In this document: positions 5,932 to 8,443 of the stretch, in pieces
Layout: each line of letters begins with the position of its first letter
How positions within the stretch are numbered: the stretch's first letter is position 1
Assembly: GCA_023415515.1 (NCBI GenBank)
Contig: JAEZKH010000010.1
Location: 1 to 8,443, forward strand
From: Actinomycetes bacterium
Lineage (GTDB): Bacteria > Actinomycetota > Actinomycetes > Mycobacteriales > Mycobacteriaceae
DNA: 8,443 nucleotides
Direction: 5' to 3'
Program-made: the position numbers and the translations under genes
Notes under the pieces: generated by a model
What the model was told of the DNA's origin: nothing
Seen by the model: only the letters and a program-made list of their open reading frames with translations
Database searches by the model: none

Positions 5932-5946
5932 TACTGTGGCGGAATG
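5932..5946 (+). promoter_or_regulatory. Leaderless promoter of the polymerase-domain gene
   Basis: TACTGT (5932-5937), 6 bases, then ATG 5944. No Shine-Dalgarno precedes the ATG at normal spacing (GGCGGA is adjacent but poor). Because the divergent TTG start is at 5914, the region upstream of the -10 lies in the first codons of the exporter. Confidence 0.5.
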
Positions 5947-6900
5947 GGCAACGAGGAGGAGCGCGCCGGGGTCAGGCTCACCAACCTCGACCAAGCGCTC
6001 AGCCCCGACGCGGGAGCCACCAAACGCGACCTGGTGGACTACCTCGACGCCGTCGCCGACCGCCTGCTGCCGGGCTTGGTCGACCGGCCGCTGACGGTGC
6101 TGCGGGTACTGCGCGGACAGCAGCCGTTCATGCAGAAGAACTCTCCGAAGTACACGCCGGAGTGGATCGAGACGACGTCGATGTGGGCCGAGGCGTCGAA
6201 GCGGGAGGTGCGGTACGCGTTGTGCAACGACCGCAGGACGCTGCTGTGGTTCGCCAACCAGCGCGCGGTCGAATACCACCCGACGCTCGGCCTCGCCGAC
6301 AACATCTACCGGCCGACCCACATGGTGCTCGATCTCGATCCGCCGACCGGCGAGGACTTCGCCGCCGTCGTCGCCGTCGCGCATCTGGTTCGTCGCGCGC
6401 TGGCCGACAGCGGGCTGACAGGTGCGGTGAAGACCAGCGGCGCCAAGGGAATTCACGTCTTCGTCCCCGTCGACGACTCCGCCGGAGTCGACGACGTCGC
6501 TGCGGCGACGCGCGCGGTGGCGGCCCGGGCCGAAGCGCTCGATCCGACCCTCGCGACGACGGCGTTCATCGTCGACGACCGCGGCGGCAAGGTGTTCGTC
6601 GATTCGACGCGCGCGGGCGGAGCGACCGTCGCCGCCGCCTACAGTCCCCGGCTTCGGCCCGGGTTACCGGTGTCGTTCCCGGTCGGCTGGTCGGATCTGG
6701 AGCGTGTCGATCCCGCCGACTTCACCGTGCACACCGCGATCGAGGCACTCGGGGGACGCGACCCGTGGAAGGAGATGATGGGCGAACCCCAGCGACTCCC
6801 AGACGACCTGATCGAGCAGGGCCGCACCATCCCGGTGGCCCGGGTGGCGGCCATGCACGAGGGCAAGCGCCGGGCCCGCGCCCGGCGTGAGAAGGCATAA
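5944..6900 (+). CDS. Stand-alone LigD-type primase-polymerase domain protein
   Basis: Archaeo-eukaryotic-primase superfamily enzyme of the bacterial LigD PolDom type, 318 residues and carrying only that domain. Active-site motifs are complete: Asp130 and Asp132 in VLDLDPP, Ser165/Lys168/His171 in TSGAKGIHVFVP, and Asp220 in KVFVDS. N-terminal signatures LTNLDQAL (12-19) and PFMQKNSPKYTPEW (61-74) match the family. After Asp220 the usual WSQN-type loop is replaced by STRAGGAT, and the tail 307-318 is strongly basic. Such proteins add ribo- or deoxyribonucleotides in end joining, gap filling or damage tolerance. No ligase, nuclease or Ku gene is in the window. Mycobacteria encode several stand-alone paralogues; I cannot say which one this is. 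It converges with the nitroreductase with a 12-base gap. Confidence 0.93.
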   Translation: MGNEEERAGVRLTNLDQALSPDAGATKRDLVDYLDAVADRLLPGLVDRPLTVLRVLRGQQPFMQKNSPKYTPEWIETTSMWAEASKREVRYALCNDRRTLLWFANQRAVEYHPTLGLADNIYRPTHMVLDLDPPTGEDFAAVVAVAHLVRRALADSGLTGAVKTSGAKGIHVFVPVDDSAGVDDVAAATRAVAARAEALDPTLATTAFIVDDRGGKVFVDSTRAGGATVAAAYSPRLRPGLPVSFPVGWSDLERVDPADFTVHTAIEALGGRDPWKEMMGEPQRLPDDLIEQGRTIPVARVAAMHEGKRRARARREKA

Positions 6901-6912
6901 TCAGAACGCTAG

Positions 6913-7578
6913 TCAGGCGTCGACGAACGTGACCGTCTCGGGAAGCGGCGCGCGGCCGGTGCGGATGAAGACCTCGTCGGGGTCGCGGTAGCCGATCGAC
7001 ATCCCGCAGAACAGCATGAGTTCCTCTGGGGGCTCCACGATCTCGGCAACGGACGTACGCACCTGCGACCACGCCATCTGCGGGCAGCTGTCCAGTCCCT
7101 CGGCACGCAGCAGGAGCATGACCGACTGCAGGTACATGCCCAGGTCGGCCCATTGCGGGCGACCGAGATCGCGGTCGACGTAGCAGAACAGGGCGGCGGG
7201 TGCGCCGAAGCAGTCCCAGTTGGCGATCGCGGCCCGCTGTCGCGCGTCCCAGTCGTCGCGCACGATGCCCAGTGCGCTGTAACGCTCCCTGCCGAAGCGG
7301 TTGCGGCGTTCGATGTAGGGCGACGCCAGGTCCGGCGGGTACATCACGAATTCCCGCTCGTCCCAGGGGTCGCCGTTGGCGACGCGTTCGGTGGCGATCT
7401 TCTTCAGCCGGGCCAGCGGTTCGCCGGTGACCACGTAGACGTGCCACGGCTGCAGATTCGATCCCGACGGTGCCCATGCCGCGGCCGCCAGTACCCGCTT
7501 CAGCACCTCGGCGGGCACGCGTTCGTCGGTGAACGCGCGCACGGCGCGTCTGCTTGTCATCGCCTCGTAGACGTCCAT
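6913..7578 (-). CDS. Nitroreductase-family flavoprotein
   Basis: FMN-dependent oxidoreductase, 221 residues, typical for a single-domain nitroreductase. FMN-contact motifs are visible: TSRRAVRAF at 8-16, WAPSGSNLQPWHVYVV at 35-50, GLDSCPQMAW at 161-170, and CGMSIGYRDPD (191-201) with Arg207 near the end. It probably works as a cytosolic dimer and reduces nitro, quinone or enone compounds with NAD(P)H; the true substrate is unknown. ATG 7578 starts exactly at the family N-terminus (MDVYEAM); the frame stays open to 7803 but that extension overlaps the zinc-ribbon gene and looks non-coding. The ribosome site is weak (GGA 3 bases before ATG). It lies 95 bases after the zinc-ribbon gene on the same strand and may share its transcript. 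Confidence 0.93.
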   Translation of the reverse strand: MDVYEAMTSRRAVRAFTDERVPAEVLKRVLAAAAWAPSGSNLQPWHVYVVTGEPLARLKKIATERVANGDPWDEREFVMYPPDLASPYIERRNRFGRERYSALGIVRDDWDARQRAAIANWDCFGAPAALFCYVDRDLGRPQWADLGMYLQSVMLLLRAEGLDSCPQMAWSQVRTSVAEIVEPPEELMLFCGMSIGYRDPDEVFIRTGRAPLPETVTFVDA

Positions 7579-7673
7579 ATGTCCAGGATCTGCCCGTCGC
7601 GCCGCGGGCGAACCCTTGGAAACCCGTAGTCGGCTTGACGCACAACCGATCCGACGGGGACGTCGAGGATCGG

Positions 7674-7772
7674 TCAGGCGACGAGGTCCTGGGCCGTCAC
7701 CGTCTCGCACGTATCGCACGCCTCGCTCTCGAGGCTGAAGTGGCCGCAGGTCGGACAAATGAAGTCGAGCAT
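7674..7772 (-). CDS. 32-residue zinc-ribbon microprotein
   Basis: A very short gene: ATG 7772 to TGA 7674, 32 residues. Two CxxC knuckles, Cys6/Cys9 in CPTCGHF and Cys19/Cys22 in CDTCE, are separated by 9 residues, giving a minimal four-cysteine zinc (or iron) site like half a rubredoxin or zinc ribbon. The remaining C-terminus is TVTAQDLVA. A strong ribosome site GGGAGGG (7784-7778) sits 5 bases before the ATG, which with the cysteine pattern argues for a real gene despite its size. It lies between the metallophosphoesterase (101-base gap) and the nitroreductase (95-base gap), all on the minus strand. A role as metal-binding adaptor or redox partner of a neighbour is conceivable but unproven. 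Confidence 0.75.
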   Translation of the reverse strand: MLDFICPTCGHFSLESEACDTCETVTAQDLVA

Positions 7773-7777
7773 CCTCG

Positions 7778-7784
7778 CCCTCCC
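7778..7784 (-). promoter_or_regulatory. Ribosome binding site of the zinc-ribbon microprotein
   Basis: GGGAGGG on the minus strand, 5 bases before ATG 7772, the strongest Shine-Dalgarno in the window. It is the main non-protein argument that the short ORF is translated. Confidence 0.7.
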
Positions 7785-7827
7785 GGGTGAACGTCTGAAA
7801 CAATGTCAGCGCAGGCGTTGTGCAGCG

Positions 7828-7851
7828 CTGCCGGGCTTGTTACCCCGGCAG
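7828..7851 (-). terminator. Hairpin after the metallophosphoesterase, possible terminator without U-tract
   Basis: CTGCCGGG (7828-7835) and CCCGGCAG (7844-7851) form a perfect 8-base stem with an 8-base loop, 22 bases past the metallophosphoesterase stop. No U-run follows on the minus strand, so it would be of the stem-only type proposed for actinobacteria, or a processing site. It separates the upstream gene from the microprotein gene. Confidence 0.45.
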
Positions 7852-7873
7852 GCACCCCGCGAAACCAGCGCCG

Positions 7874-8443
7874 TCAGCCGCGGCTCTGCAACGAGATGAC
7901 GCTGACGTCCGGCGGAGCGCCGACCCGGATCGGCGGGCCCCAGAAGCCTGCGCCGCGGGTGACGTACAGCTGGGTGCCGTCGACATCCGACAATCCGGCG
8001 AGCGAGGGCTGCACCGCCCGCACGACGTAGTGGAACGGCCACATCTGGCCGCCGTGCGTGTGGCCCGACAGCTGCAGATCCACGCCGTGGACGGCGGCCT
8101 CGGTCACCTGAACCGGTTGATGGGCGAGCAGAACCGTCGCCCGCGCCGCGCCGGTCCCTGACAGCGCCCGGTCGAAATCCGGTGGGTCGAAGCGGTCGTC
8201 GCCCGCGACGTCGTTGACTCCTGCCAGGTCGAACGCCGCCGCGCCGCGCCGGATCACGGTGTTCTCGTTGCGCAGCGTGTGCACGCCGAGGCGTTCGAGT
8301 TCACGCAGCCATGACGCGGTGTCGTCGACGTAGTACTCGTGGTTGCCGGTGACGAAGAAGGCACCGTCGCGGGATGCCAGGTCACGCAGCGGTTCGGCCG
8401 CTGAGCCCAGTTCGGCGACGGTGCCGTCGACCAGGTCGCCGAC
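7874..8443 (-). CDS. Calcineurin-like metallophosphoesterase (N-terminus beyond window)
   Basis: The last 190 codons are present; the start lies beyond the right edge. Dimetal-site motifs run in the expected order: GDLVDG at the window edge, GNHEYY about 40 residues later, an AHQP histidine motif, then SGHTHGGQMWPF. The first D-x-H motif is missing only because the window ends. The arrangement and the tail TRGAGFWGPPIRVGAPPD match the YaeI/YkuE-like branch, many of which are membrane-anchored hydrolases of phosphodiesters or lipid phosphates such as UDP-diacylglucosamine; the N-terminal part that would show an anchor is not visible. The gene ends 101 bases before the zinc-ribbon gene. Family is certain, substrate is not. 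Confidence 0.93.
   Translation of the reverse strand, partial: VGDLVDGTVAELGSAAEPLRDLASRDGAFFVTGNHEYYVDDTASWLRELERLGVHTLRNENTVIRRGAAAFDLAGVNDVAGDDRFDPPDFDRALSGTGAARATVLLAHQPVQVTEAAVHGVDLQLSGHTHGGQMWPFHYVVRAVQPSLAGLSDVDGTQLYVTRGAGFWGPPIRVGAPPDVSVISLQSRG

Noticed and set aside
4508..6094. 528-codon open frame on the plus strand
   Set aside because: It runs antisense through the single-pass membrane gene and the exporter and into the polymerase gene. The translation is Arg/Asp/His-rich without domains, a typical GC-rich shadow.
7579..7803. 75-codon N-terminal extension of the nitroreductase
   Set aside because: It overlaps the zinc-ribbon microprotein in another frame and lies outside the family's N-terminus.
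1..8443. CRISPR array, insertion sequence, prophage, tRNA or rRNA
   Set aside because: No spaced direct repeats, transposase motifs, terminal inverted repeats, integrase or RNA-gene folds were seen on either strand.

Overview
The window looks like a piece of chromosome from a GC-rich actinobacterium, most likely a mycobacterium (Mycobacterium/Mycolicibacterium type). The reasons are strong GC bias at third codon positions, frequent GTG/TTG starts, a stand-alone LigD-type polymerase domain, and several starts that lack a Shine-Dalgarno but follow a TANNNT box by 6-7 bases, as in mycobacterial leaderless transcripts. I saw no insertion sequence, phage gene, CRISPR array, tRNA or rRNA. The species assignment is inference.

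Layout. (1) 1-2501 is a regulated catabolic unit. On the minus strand a carotenoid-cleavage-oxygenase gene is followed by an alpha/beta hydrolase cut by the window edge. A divergent TetR-family regulator lies on the plus strand. Two copies of a 16-base dyad between oxygenase and regulator look like the regulator's own operators and overlap the promoters. (2) 2498-4318 holds a minus-strand membrane protein with a coiled coil and, divergent from it, a cytosolic protein with a degenerate helix-turn-helix and a histidine-rich tail. The 279-base gap between them holds a possible leaderless 21-codon small ORF. (3) 4352-5914 is a two-gene minus-strand unit: an RhtA-like EamA exporter and a small single-pass membrane protein of unknown function. 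(4) 5944-6900 is a plus-strand stand-alone primase-polymerase (LigD PolDom) with all catalytic motifs but no Ku or ligase in view. (5) 6913-8443 is a minus-strand run: a metallophosphoesterase (cut by the right edge), a 32-residue zinc-ribbon microprotein, and a nitroreductase.

How the parts fit. The clearest circuit is the TetR/oxygenase/hydrolase unit: an apocarotenoid, stilbene-like or other ligand would release the repressor and switch on cleavage and further processing. The remaining genes look like ordinary mycobacterial chromosome arranged as short divergent or convergent pairs with very small gaps. The least explained items are the zinc-ribbon microprotein, the HTH/His-tail protein with its coiled-coil membrane neighbour, and the polymerase that lacks repair partners.
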